Assembly (NCBI RefSeq): GCF_010894405.1
Contig: NZ_JAAIYA010000012.1
Coordinates: 259,444-323,443 of the forward strand
Source: Pyxidicoccus caerfyrddinensis
GTDB taxonomy: Bacteria; Myxococcota; Myxococcia; Myxococcales; Myxococcaceae
Direction of reading: 5' to 3'
Length of the DNA: 64,000 nucleotides
Every line of letters starts with the position of its first letter. Position 1 is the first letter of the stretch. Below the pieces are notes generated by a model, which saw only the letters and a program-made list of their open reading frames with translations, was not told where the DNA came from and ran no database searches. A program made the translations under genes and the position numbers. Shown here piece by piece: positions 33,023-41,500 of the stretch.

Positions 33023-34360
33023 TCACAGATTGACGAGGAAGACCTCGCACGCCTGGTCGAGCAGGTCCTTGGAGAGCGCGGGCGGTATCTGCCGGTAGCG
33101 GGCGGCGTCCTTGATGAGGGAGACCAGATCGCGAGGGTGGCAGGCGCGCAGGTCCATGCTCCGGGGCTTGTAGTAGTGCTCGACGAGGTAGGTGACGGCC
33201 TGCTCCACGTAGGGGATGCCCGCCGCCTCGCAGACGCGGCGGAAGATCTCCCGGTACGACTCCTCGTCGGGGTTTCCGACCTCGATTTTGTACTTGATGC
33301 GGCGCAGGAAGGCCTCGTCCACCAGCTCCTTGGGGTCCAGGTTGGTGGAGAAGACGAGGAGCTGGTCGAAGGGAATCTCGAACTTCTTGCCCGTGTGGAG
33401 GGTCAGGAAGTCCACCCGCTTCTCCAGGGGGACGATCCAGCGGTTGAGCAGGTCCGTGGGGTGGACCTTCTGGCGGCCGAAGTCGTCGATGAGGAGCATG
33501 CCGCCGTTGGCCTTCACCTGGAACGGCGCCTCGTAGAAGCGGGTGCTCTCCGAGTAGATGAGGTCCAGCGTCTCCAGCGTCAGCTCTCCGCCCACGACGA
33601 CGGAGGGCCGGCGGCAGAGCAGCCAGCGGTTGTCCATCTCGAAGGTCTGCCGGCGGCCGGACGCGTCGCCGCCCATCTCCAGGGACACCGGCGTGTGGAT
33701 GAGCCGGTCATGGACCTGGATGATCTGATTGCCGATTTCGAGGCAGTGCGGGACGTACACCTCGCCGCCGAACATGTGGGAGACGGCCTCCGCGAGGCTC
33801 GTCTTGCCGTTGCCGGGCGGCCCGTAGAGGAACAGCGAGCGGCCCGAGTTCACCGCGGGGCCCAGCTTGTCCATCAGCTCGGCGGGGACGGTGAGGTGGC
33901 TGAGCGCCATCACCAGCTCCTCCTGGCTGACGACGGGCGTCTCCTCCGTCTGGCTGGTGATGAGGGCGTTGTACTGCTCGATGGGGACGGGGGCGGGGCC
34001 GACGTAGGTGGTGCGGGTGAGCGCGTCGCGCGCGTACTCGCGGCCCTTCTCCGTGAGGATGAACTCCACGGAGGCGCGGCCGAAGCCCTTGCCGCCGCGC
34101 AGGTCCACCAGCTTCTCGGTGGTGAGGAAGTCCACCACGTGCTCGATGACGCCCGGCCACGGCAGGCGCATCTCTTCCGCGATGGCCATGCCCGTGCCAG
34201 TGCCCGCGTAGTACAGGAACTTCAGGGCGATGTCGGCCAGCAGGCCCATCTTGAGCCCCGTCTCCTCCACCGACTTCGGCTCGGTCGGAGCGATGTCGAG
34301 GATGGACGGGTTCTCGAGCTTGAACGGATTGTCGTCGTACGCGTACCCGGCGGGAGCCAT
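33023..34360 (-). CDS. AAA ATPase with N-terminal winged-helix-like region
   Basis: A 445-residue soluble ATPase. Residues about 30-115 look like a winged helix (LADIALKFLYYAGTGTGMAI; ILTEKGREYARDAL). The AAA core has Walker A GPPGNGKTS (180-188), Walker B MLLIDDFG, sensor 1 VFSTNLDP and an Arg-finger region EAFLRRIKYKIEVGNPDEE. The C-terminus is a helical lid (HPRDLVSLIKDAARY). Similar ATPases are found near pilus or secretion gene sets in myxobacteria, but no such genes are here, so its partners are unknown. It lies 117 bp upstream of the Fic-like gene on the same strand, so both may be cotranscribed. Confidence 0.88.
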   Translation of the reverse strand: MAPAGYAYDDNPFKLENPSILDIAPTEPKSVEETGLKMGLLADIALKFLYYAGTGTGMAIAEEMRLPWPGVIEHVVDFLTTEKLVDLRGGKGFGRASVEFILTEKGREYARDALTRTTYVGPAPVPIEQYNALITSQTEETPVVSQEELVMALSHLTVPAELMDKLGPAVNSGRSLFLYGPPGNGKTSLAEAVSHMFGGEVYVPHCLEIGNQIIQVHDRLIHTPVSLEMGGDASGRRQTFEMDNRWLLCRRPSVVVGGELTLETLDLIYSESTRFYEAPFQVKANGGMLLIDDFGRQKVHPTDLLNRWIVPLEKRVDFLTLHTGKKFEIPFDQLLVFSTNLDPKELVDEAFLRRIKYKIEVGNPDEESYREIFRRVCEAAGIPYVEQAVTYLVEHYYKPRSMDLRACHPRDLVSLIKDAARYRQIPPALSKDLLDQACEVFLVNL

Positions 34361-34439
34361 CAGGCCCCTGTTCTAGCGCATTCGCCGCACGACGGGGCAG
34401 CCGACATTCAGTTGCAGGTAGGCCCGGGGCCGTCAGGAG

Positions 34440-34460
34440 CCCGCCCGGAGGCCGGGCGGG
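34440..34460. terminator. Hairpin between ilvE and the AAA ATPase gene
   Basis: CCCGCCCGG and CCGGGCGGG form a perfect 9-bp stem with a 3-base loop, 63 bp downstream of the ilvE stop. A second smaller stem (CTCCCC / GGGGAG) follows nearer to ilvE at about 34489-34506. No T-run is seen on the minus strand. Confidence 0.45.
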
Positions 34461-34523
34461 GGGACACACACGCACCCTCGAAGCCCCCTCCCCGAGGGTG
34501 GGGAGAGGGCAGGGCGGCGTCGC

Positions 34524-35471
34524 TCAGACGTAGGTGAGCCACTCCGCGTAGCGGGGCTCCTGGCCGCGCACGGTGCGGAAGTAGGTCTCCTGCACGAAGC
34601 GGGTGATGGGGCCGACCTGGCCGGTGCCCACGGTGCGGTTGTCCACCTCGCGCACCGGGGTGATTTCGGCGGCGGTGCCGGTGAAGAAGATCTCATTGCC
34701 GATGTAGAGGGCGTCACGCGTGAAGGTGACCTCGTCCACCGAGCGGCCACTGTCGCGCAGCAGCTGGAGCACCGTGTCGCGGGTGATGCCGTCCAGGATG
34801 GGCGAGGAGAGCGGGGGCGTCTTGATGATGCCCTTCTTGTTCACCATGAAGATGTTCTCGCCGGACGCCTCGGCCACGAAGCCGCTGATGTCCAGGAGGA
34901 TGGCCTCGTCGTAGCCCGCATTCACCACCTCGCGCTTGGCGAGGATGGAGTTGACGTACTGGCCCGTAATCTTGCCGCGCACCATGTTGACGTTGACGTG
35001 CATGCGGGTGAACGAGCTGACCTTGGCGCGGATGCCCTCCTTGAGGCCCTTGTCGCCCAGGTACGCGCCCCAGTCCCAGGCCGTGACGGACACGCGGGTG
35101 GGATTCACCGCGCCCAGGCCCATGGCGCCGTCGCCCATGAAGGCCACCGGGCGCAGGTAGGCGCCGTTGGCGAACAGCGTCTTCTGGCGGCGCAGCAGCT
35201 CCAGGCACGCCTCGACGAGCTCGTCCTCGGAGTAGGGCATCTGCAGCTGGATGATGTGCGCGGAGTCGAGCAGGCGGCGGATGTGCTCGCGCAGCCGGAA
35301 CACGGCCAGCCGGCCATCATGCGTCTTGTAGGCCCGGATGCCCTCGAAGACGCCGAGCCCGTAGTGGAGCGCGTGCGTCATCACGTGGACCTGGCCCTCG
35401 TCCCACTTCACCATCTTCCCATCGAGCCAGATCTGATCCGCGCGCAACGTGCTACTCGAGGTCGAGCTCAT
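34524..35471 (-). CDS. ilvE: Branched-chain amino-acid aminotransferase
   Basis: Class IV PLP enzyme for the last step of Leu, Ile and Val synthesis and the first step of their breakdown, which in myxobacteria also feeds iso-branched fatty acids. The 315-residue protein has normal length. Visible features: HYGLGVFEGIRAY (36-48), the predicted PLP Lys K167 (RGKITGQYVNS), the class signature GYDEAILLDISGFVAEASGE and the substrate loop GTAAEITPV. The first ten residues are Ser/Thr-rich. It is a single-gene unit with a promoter-like TTGACC just upstream and a hairpin downstream. Confidence 0.95.
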   Translation of the reverse strand: MSSTSSSTLRADQIWLDGKMVKWDEGQVHVMTHALHYGLGVFEGIRAYKTHDGRLAVFRLREHIRRLLDSAHIIQLQMPYSEDELVEACLELLRRQKTLFANGAYLRPVAFMGDGAMGLGAVNPTRVSVTAWDWGAYLGDKGLKEGIRAKVSSFTRMHVNVNMVRGKITGQYVNSILAKREVVNAGYDEAILLDISGFVAEASGENIFMVNKKGIIKTPPLSSPILDGITRDTVLQLLRDSGRSVDEVTFTRDALYIGNEIFFTGTAAEITPVREVDNRTVGTGQVGPITRFVQETYFRTVRGQEPRYAEWLTYV

Positions 35472-35518
35472 TCGAAGGTTCCTTCCGCGGGGGACTTCAA
35501 GATGGGACTGCCCGGACC

Positions 35519-35547
35519 TTCATGCCAGCCCGGCCCTATGAGGTCAA
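35519..35547 (-). promoter_or_regulatory. Putative ilvE promoter
   Basis: On the minus strand TTGACC (35547-35542) is followed after 17 bases by CATGAA (35524-35519). The -35 element is good, the -10 element weak; the expected start is about 40 bases before the ilvE ATG. Confidence 0.3.
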
Positions 35548-35572
35548 AGCACGAAAACGGAATCGCGCCGCG

Positions 35573-36988
35573 TCACAACACGGGTGGCAGCGGGGTGAGC
35601 ATCCGTCGGAGGAAGGGCATGTCCTCGGCCAGCGCCTTGCGGCCCAGGTGCAGGGCCTTCGAGGCCAGCTCCACGTTGGGCACGACCTCTAGCGGCGACA
35701 GCGTGCGGGAGAACCGCTTGATGTGGTGCGCGTAGGGCAGGTTGGGAGTCACGGTCATCGCGGCCAGCCGCTGCAGGGGCAGCCAGAAGGGCGTGGCCAG
35801 CCGGGGCGCGAAGCCGTCCAGCCCGAGGATGAGCGTGTTGCGCGTGCCGATGCGCCCGCGCGCCACCGCCTTCCACGCGGCCTTCGCGGGCAGGTTGTCC
35901 ACCAGCCCGCCGTCGATGAGGCGCGCCACGCCGTGGTGCGCCAGCAGCCCGTCCAGCAGGCCGTGCATGCGCGGGTCGTCGCGCAGCACGTCGTAGTGGA
36001 TGACGCCGGGCAGCGCGGACGAGAAGCCCGCGGCGTCGAGCGCGTCGAAGTCGCCGGTGGCGTCGTCCGCGCCCAGGTGCAGGCGGACGGTGATTTCCGG
36101 GCGGGTGAACAGCTCCGCCATGGCGCCCATCGCCGCCTGGATGCGCCGGGCCACGCCCGCGGGGTTGAGCAGGCCCAGCGGGCTCGTGCCCAGCAGGCGC
36201 TCGTAGTACTCCAGCGGGCGGGGCAGCATGCCGCGGCGGATGCCGCCCACGGAGATGAGCGTGGGGATGGGCAGATCCTTGAGCCGCAGGCCGCTGCCCT
36301 CGGGGCCCGCGCCGAAGAAGCGCCCCAGCCCCGCGCGCAGGAACAGCCGCAGCGCCGCGGGCAGCCCGTAGCGGCTCTCCGTGGAGATGAAGCGGAAGAG
36401 CTTCCGGAAGGACAGCCCCCGGACGATGTTGATCATCTCCGTGGGGTCGAAGCGCGCCATGCGCGCGCGCATGATTGCGAGGATGGCGCCCATGGACGCG
36501 CCCGCAATCAGCTTGGGCTCCAGGCCGTGCTCGTCCAGCAGGCTCATCACGCCCAGGTACACGAAGGCGGTGCCTCCGCCGCCGCCCGCCACCATCACCA
36601 GCTCCTTGTGGCGGATTTCGCGGTCCAGCGCCTCCAGCGGCACCCGCTCGCGCAGCCGCTTCGCCACCGCGTCCCGGGCCCGCGCGGCGTGCTCGCGCAA
36701 GTCACGCACGTGGGGCACCAGCCTGTCGCGCGTGGGCGGGCGCGGGCCTCCGAGCACGGGTGTCAGGCGCCGCTCCACCTCCTCGCGAAAGGGCGTGAGC
36801 AGCGCGCCCACGCCGACGTCCAGCCCGCCGTGCTGAACCTTGTAGAGGCGTGCGAGCGACAGCGCGGTGCGGAGGATGGCCTCCTCGCGCGCCTCCAGCA
36901 GGTGCGGGGAGGCCAGCGTCGCGCGCACGAGGTTGAGCTCCAGCTCCTCGAGCGGCCGATTGATCTGGAAGCGTTCCTTCAGCAGCAC
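35573..36988 (-). CDS. Patatin-like phospholipase
   Basis: A 471-residue lipid acyl hydrolase with a Ser-Asp dyad. The oxyanion loop is AGGGGGTAFVYLG (134-146), the nucleophile S165 lies in GASMG, and the Asp is D359 in IDGGLVDN, all intact. The first 125 residues form a helical extension, and the C-terminus after about 390 is a further helical region, so the protein is longer than minimal bacterial patatins. No signal peptide is seen; cytoplasmic action on membrane lipids is likely. It starts 21 bp after the stop of a MoxR ATPase gene, so both are in one operon. Substrate is unknown. Confidence 0.93.
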   Translation of the reverse strand: MLLKERFQINRPLEELELNLVRATLASPHLLEAREEAILRTALSLARLYKVQHGGLDVGVGALLTPFREEVERRLTPVLGGPRPPTRDRLVPHVRDLREHAARARDAVAKRLRERVPLEALDREIRHKELVMVAGGGGGTAFVYLGVMSLLDEHGLEPKLIAGASMGAILAIMRARMARFDPTEMINIVRGLSFRKLFRFISTESRYGLPAALRLFLRAGLGRFFGAGPEGSGLRLKDLPIPTLISVGGIRRGMLPRPLEYYERLLGTSPLGLLNPAGVARRIQAAMGAMAELFTRPEITVRLHLGADDATGDFDALDAAGFSSALPGVIHYDVLRDDPRMHGLLDGLLAHHGVARLIDGGLVDNLPAKAAWKAVARGRIGTRNTLILGLDGFAPRLATPFWLPLQRLAAMTVTPNLPYAHHIKRFSRTLSPLEVVPNVELASKALHLGRKALAEDMPFLRRMLTPLPPVL

Positions 36989-37009
36989 GGGCGGGGTGTC
37001 CCGGGTGCT

Positions 37010-37948
37010 TCAGGCCTGGGCGATTTGCGAGAGGTTGGCCTTGGCCTTCTCGATGTCGCCCTCGTACTTGAGGACGAGATTGAGCGTGGAGGCCACCAGG
37101 TCCGAGGTGAGCTGCTCCGCGTTGAGCAGCGCCAGGCTCTGCGCCCAATCCAGCGTCTCGCTGATGGAGGGCGCCTTCTTCAAGTCCAGCGTGCGGATGG
37201 CGGCGACGGCCTCCACCACCTGCTCGGCCAGCACCTGGGACACGCCGGGCAGGCGCGACTTGACGATGCGCAGCTCGCGCTCGCGGTCCGGGAAGTCGAT
37301 GTGCAGGTGCAGGCAGCGGCGCTTGAGCGCGTCGGACAGCTCGCGGGCGTTGTTGGACGTGAGGATGACGCGGGGGATGTGCTTCGCGCGGAAGGTGCCC
37401 AGCTCGGGGATGGTGACGGCGTTGTCCGACAGGACTTCGAGGAGGAAGGCCTCGAACTCCGGGTCCGCCTTGTCGATTTCGTCCACGAGCAGCAGGGCGG
37501 GGTGCTCGGAGAGCTGGGCCTTGAGGATGGGGCGGGGCAGCAGGAAGCGTTCGGAGAAGAACACCGCGTCGCCGGAGGCCAGCTTGTCCGCCGCTTCCGT
37601 CAGCGTGCGGGCGCCCTGCACCATGTCGCCAATCTTGTCCTTGAGCAGCTGGGTGTAGAGCAGCTGCTTGGCGTACTCCCACTCGTACAGCGCCTTGGCC
37701 TCGTCCAGGCCCTCGTAGCACTGGAGGCGGATGAACTCGCGGCCCAGGGCCTGGGCCAGCGCCTTGGCCAGCTCCGTCTTGCCCACGCCGGCGGGGCCCT
37801 CGACGAGGATGGGCTTGTCCATCCGGTCCGCGAGGAAGGCCGCGGTGGCGATTTCGGGGGAGGAGAGATAGCCCACCTGCTCCAGGCGCTCTTCCGCGTC
37901 CGCCACGCTGGTGAAGCCGCGGCTCTGTACCGTCGAAGGGGTGCTCAC
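37010..37948 (-). CDS. MoxR-family AAA ATPase
   Basis: A 312-residue AAA+ chaperone-like ATPase. I choose the GTG at 37948 (VSTPSTVQSRGFTSV); extending upstream adds unlikely sequence. Walker A is GPAGVGKTE (51-59), Walker B LLLVDEIDKAD, sensor 1 ILTSNNARELSDAL, and the second-region Arg pattern KRRCLHLHIDFPD fits MoxR. MoxR proteins usually assist maturation of metalloproteins or complexes with VWA-domain partners. No VWA gene is adjacent; instead the patatin gene follows by 21 bp, a possible client. Assignment to family is strong, partner assignment is not. Confidence 0.92.
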   Translation of the reverse strand: MSTPSTVQSRGFTSVADAEERLEQVGYLSSPEIATAAFLADRMDKPILVEGPAGVGKTELAKALAQALGREFIRLQCYEGLDEAKALYEWEYAKQLLYTQLLKDKIGDMVQGARTLTEAADKLASGDAVFFSERFLLPRPILKAQLSEHPALLLVDEIDKADPEFEAFLLEVLSDNAVTIPELGTFRAKHIPRVILTSNNARELSDALKRRCLHLHIDFPDRERELRIVKSRLPGVSQVLAEQVVEAVAAIRTLDLKKAPSISETLDWAQSLALLNAEQLTSDLVASTLNLVLKYEGDIEKAKANLSQIAQA

Positions 37949-38082
37949 GCCTGGAAACTTAACCGACGCCCTCCACCCCACTGCGGCAAAAATGCCAGGG
38001 TCTGGGGAGCGTTTCCGCGGTCCACCTGCCTCCCTGCCCTGCAACCCGGCGTAACCACGTAGGGAAATTTTCTTCGCACCGT

Positions 38083-38098
38083 GGGCACACGTCGTGCA
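38083..38098 (+). promoter_or_regulatory. Sigma-54 (-24/-12) promoter
   Basis: GGGCAC-acgtc-GTGCA matches TGGCAC-N5-TTGCW at 9 of 11 defined positions, with exact GG-N10-GC spacing. The expected start is near 38109, about 29 bases before the ATG at 38138. An A/T-rich stretch (ggaaattttctt) lies just upstream. Confidence 0.5.
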
Positions 38099-38137
38099 TC
38101 TACCTTGCGCAATTCACGAAGCGGCGAGGTAGCGGTC

Positions 38138-38359
38138 ATGTTTTGGGCGTGGTTGAGGATGGCGATGGCGGTGGCGGTGGTGCTGTTGCCCGGGGGCTTC
38201 CCGCTCCTGCTGGCCTACATCGCGGTGCGGACGCTCCGCGCTCGGTGGCACAACGCGCAGATGGAGGCGCACAGCCGCGGTCGCGAGGCCTCCCTCCGTG
38301 ACGTGGTTGCCTCGCTCCACTTCAAGGAGCTGATCCGCGAGGCCCGCGCCGCCCTGTGA
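38138..38359 (+). CDS. Small single-pass membrane protein, 73 residues
   Basis: GAGG eight bases before the ATG supports this start (MFWAWLRMAMAVAVVLLPGG). One membrane helix of about 25 residues is followed by a positively charged cytoplasmic tail with a helix (LRDVVASLHFKELIREARAA). I do not recognise the family. A sigma-54 promoter match lies immediately upstream and a strong terminator downstream, so it forms a compact single-gene unit. That structure supports a real, regulated micro-protein gene. Confidence 0.68.
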   Translation: MFWAWLRMAMAVAVVLLPGGFPLLLAYIAVRTLRARWHNAQMEAHSRGREASLRDVVASLHFKELIREARAAL

Positions 38360-38437
38360 CTTCCGCGCCCGGGTAGGGCACGGATGTCATGGTTGACCCT
38401 GAAGCCCCCGGGAATCCGGGGCACCTGATGAACCCGC

Positions 38438-38483
38438 CACCCCGGACCGCCCGAAACGAGGCGCTCCGGGGTGAGTCGTTTTT
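38438..38483 (+). terminator. Rho-independent terminator with T-run
   Basis: CACCCCGGA and TCCGGGGTG form a perfect 9-bp stem (38438-38446 with 38465-38473), followed by GAGTCGTTTTT. It ends transcripts of the small membrane protein gene. An additional small stem (CCCCGG / CCGGGG) lies just before it. Confidence 0.65.
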
Positions 38484-38531
38484 CGGGGCAGGGTGCCGGG
38501 CTTCCGGAGGGTGGTGCCGGAAATCCGCAAG

Positions 38532-38557
38532 GGGCGCCGGAGGGAGCTCCGGCGCCC
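38532..38557 (-). terminator. Terminator hairpin of the aglZ-like gene
   Basis: GGGCGCCGGAG and CTCCGGCGCCC form a perfect 11-bp stem closed by a 4-base loop, 6 bases beyond the stop codon on the minus strand. Confidence 0.6.
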
Positions 38558-38562
38558 GGGGA

Positions 38563-41500
38563 CTACTTGTCGAGCTCGTCCACCAGGGCCGTCCAGTCGT
38601 CGTCTTCCTTCGCGACGCCGGCGGGAATCTGGATCATGACGGTGCGGTCGGTGGGCTCGGACTCCTCCGGGGCAGGGGCCGGGGCGGGGGCCGCGGCCTT
38701 CTTCGCGGCGGGCTTCGCCGGAGCCTTCGCGGCGGCGGGCTTCGCCGCGGCGGGGGCGGCGGCCGGGATGACCTGGTTGAGCTGCGTCCTCACGGCCAGG
38801 TCCTCGTCCTCCGCAGGGGCGGGGGCTGCCTTCGCCGCGGCGGCGGGCTTCGCGGGGGCCGGGGTGGCGGCGGAAGCGGGAGCCTTGCTCTTGAAGCGGG
38901 CCAGCTCCAGCTCGGCGACCTTGAGGGCCTTGCTCTTCTCCTGCACGGACTGCTGCAGGCGGGCCACTTCCTGGGCCTTGATGGTCTCCCGGCGCTCCAG
39001 CTCCGCCTTCTGCTTGGCGGAGAGGTCCTCCAGCTCCTTGAGCTGCCGCGTCTCCAGGTCCTTGCGCTCCTTCTGCGCGGTGGCGAGTCGGGCCGCGGCC
39101 TCGTTGGCCTTGCCCTCGGCGGTGGCCACGCGGGCGTTGAGCTCCTTCTCCACGCGGGCCTTGGCGCCCTGCGCGTTCTCCACCGCCAGCTCCAGGTCCT
39201 GGATCTTCTTCGTGCGGGTGGCGAGCTGCCCTTGCAGGTCCTTGGCCTTCGCCTCCGCGTCGGCGGTGCGGGCCTGGGCCTCCTGGGTGAGCTGGGCGAC
39301 GCGCTGCTCCGCCTTGGCCAGCTTCGCGGCCAGGTCGTCCGCCGACTTCTTCGCCTCCGCGCGCTCCTGGGTCGCCTGCTGGGCCTGCTGCTGGAGCTTC
39401 GCCTCGGACTGCTGGAGGCGGGTGGCCACGTCGTTGCGCTCGGCGGTCAGCTTCTGGTGGGCGGTGCCCGCGGCGCGCAGCTGCTCCTCGCGGTCGGCGA
39501 GGGCCTTCTTGCCCAGCTCCAGCTGGTTGTTGAGGCCGGCCATCTGCTGGCCGAGCGCGTCCGCCTGGCGCTTCGACTCGGCGGCCTGCGTCTGGAGCTT
39601 CGTCTCCAGCGCCTTGAGCTGCTCGGTCCGGGTGGCCACCTCGCGGTTGAGCACCTCGGCCTGACGCATCTTCTCCTGCGTCACCTGGGTGAGCTTGCGG
39701 AGCGTGTCGGACAGCTCCTTGCCCTTGCTGGCCAGGTCGTTCTGGAGCAGCTCTTCCTTGCGCTGCGACTCCTCGGTGAGCGCGTGCAGCCGCTCCTCCA
39801 GGGTGCCCTTGGCGTCCTCCAGCTGCGCCAGCTGCGAGGAGAGCCGCGTCACCTCGGCGACGGCGGCGCCCAGCTCATGCTTGGTGAGGGTGAGCTGCTC
39901 GCCCAGGTCCTCGCCCTGGTTGCGCGCCTCGTTGAGCTGCGACTCCAGCGCGGACTGGGCGCTGGCGGCGGCCTGCCGCGTGGCGGTGTGGGCCTGCTGC
40001 TCCTTGCCCAGCGCGTCGCGAGTGGAGGCGAGCTGGCCCTGCGTCTGCTCCAGCGTCTGGCTGGTGGCCTCCAGTTCCTGGCGCAGCCCGTCGCGCTCGC
40101 CAGTGAGGTCCTGGATGTGGGCGCTCGACTCTGCGGCGAGCTTCTCGTGGGCGGCGCGCTCGGCCTCGTAGTTGCCCTGCGTCTCGGACAGCTCGCCGCG
40201 CAGCTGGCCAATCTGGCCGGTGAGCTGGTCCTCCAGCGCGTCCTTCGCCACGCCCAGGGCCTGCAGCTCCGCGGTGCGCTGGTCGCGCTCGCCGGTGGTG
40301 CGGGCCAGGGTGTCGTTCGTCTCCTGGAGCGCGCCGCGCGTCTCCTCCAGCTCGGCGTGGAGCGCGTCGCGCTGGCCGGTGGTGCTGGCGAGCTGCTCGC
40401 GCGTGTCCTCCAGCGCGGACTGCGTCTGCGTCAGCGTCTGGCTGGTGGCCTCCAGCTCGCCGCGCGTCTCCGACAGCGAGCCCTCCGTCTGGGACAGCCG
40501 CGCCTGCGTGTCCGCGAGCGTCGCTTCCGTGGAGGAAAGGGTGTCCTGCGTCTGCGCGAGCGTCTGGCTGGTGGCCTCCAGCTCGCCGCGGGTGTTGGAC
40601 AGCGCTTCTTCCGTCTGCGAGAGGCGCTGCTGGGTGTCCGCCAGCGTCTGGGAGGTGGCCTCCAGCTCGCCGCGCGTCTCGGAGAGCGTCTCCTCGGTGC
40701 GGGCCAGGGTGCCCTGCGTCTCGGAGAGGGTGGCCTCCGTGCGCGACAGCGTGTCCTGCGTCTGCGCGAGCGTCTGGCTGGTGGCCTCCAGGTTGCCGCT
40801 CAGCTCGGCGATGCGCTCGTCGCGCGTCGCCACGTCGCCTTGCAGGCCCTCGATGGTGGCCTCGCGCTGGGCGACGGTGTCCTCCAGCGACGCCACGCGC
40901 GCGGTGAGCTGCTCGCCCGTGTTCTGCGACTGCTCGAGCTGCTGGGTGAGCGCCTGGATCTGGCCGGTGAGGTCCGCTTCCAGCTCGGACTTGGCGGAGC
41001 GCAGGTCCTCCAGCTTCTGGGAGAGGTCCTGCTCCAGGGCGTCCTTGGCCGTGTTGAGCGCGTGGAGCCGGTCGGTGAGGTCCGTCTCCAGCTCGTCCTT
41101 GGCCTGCTGCAGGGCCTGCAGCTCGGCGGACAGCTCCGCCTCGCGGTCCGCCAGGTGCGTCTTGACGGACTCGACCTCGCCCTCCAGCTCGCCGATGCGC
41201 TCCAGGTGCTGCTGGATGTTGGCGTTGAGCTCCGCCTCGCCCTGCTCGTTGCGGGCGATGGTCTCCGACAGCTCGCGCTCGAGGGTGCCAATCTTCGCGT
41301 CGCGGTCCTCGACGCGCTGGGTGAGCTCGTTCTCCAGGGCGTCCTTGTCCAGCCGGAGCTGGTCGCGGTCGCTGGTGGTGCTCGCGAGGTCACCTTCCAG
41401 GTCCGCCACCTGCTGCGTGAGGCGGGCCTCCAGGGCCTGACGCTCGGCGTTCAGCCGGACGATTTCGGCGTCCGCCTGGGTGCCGTGCTCCTCGGCGGCG

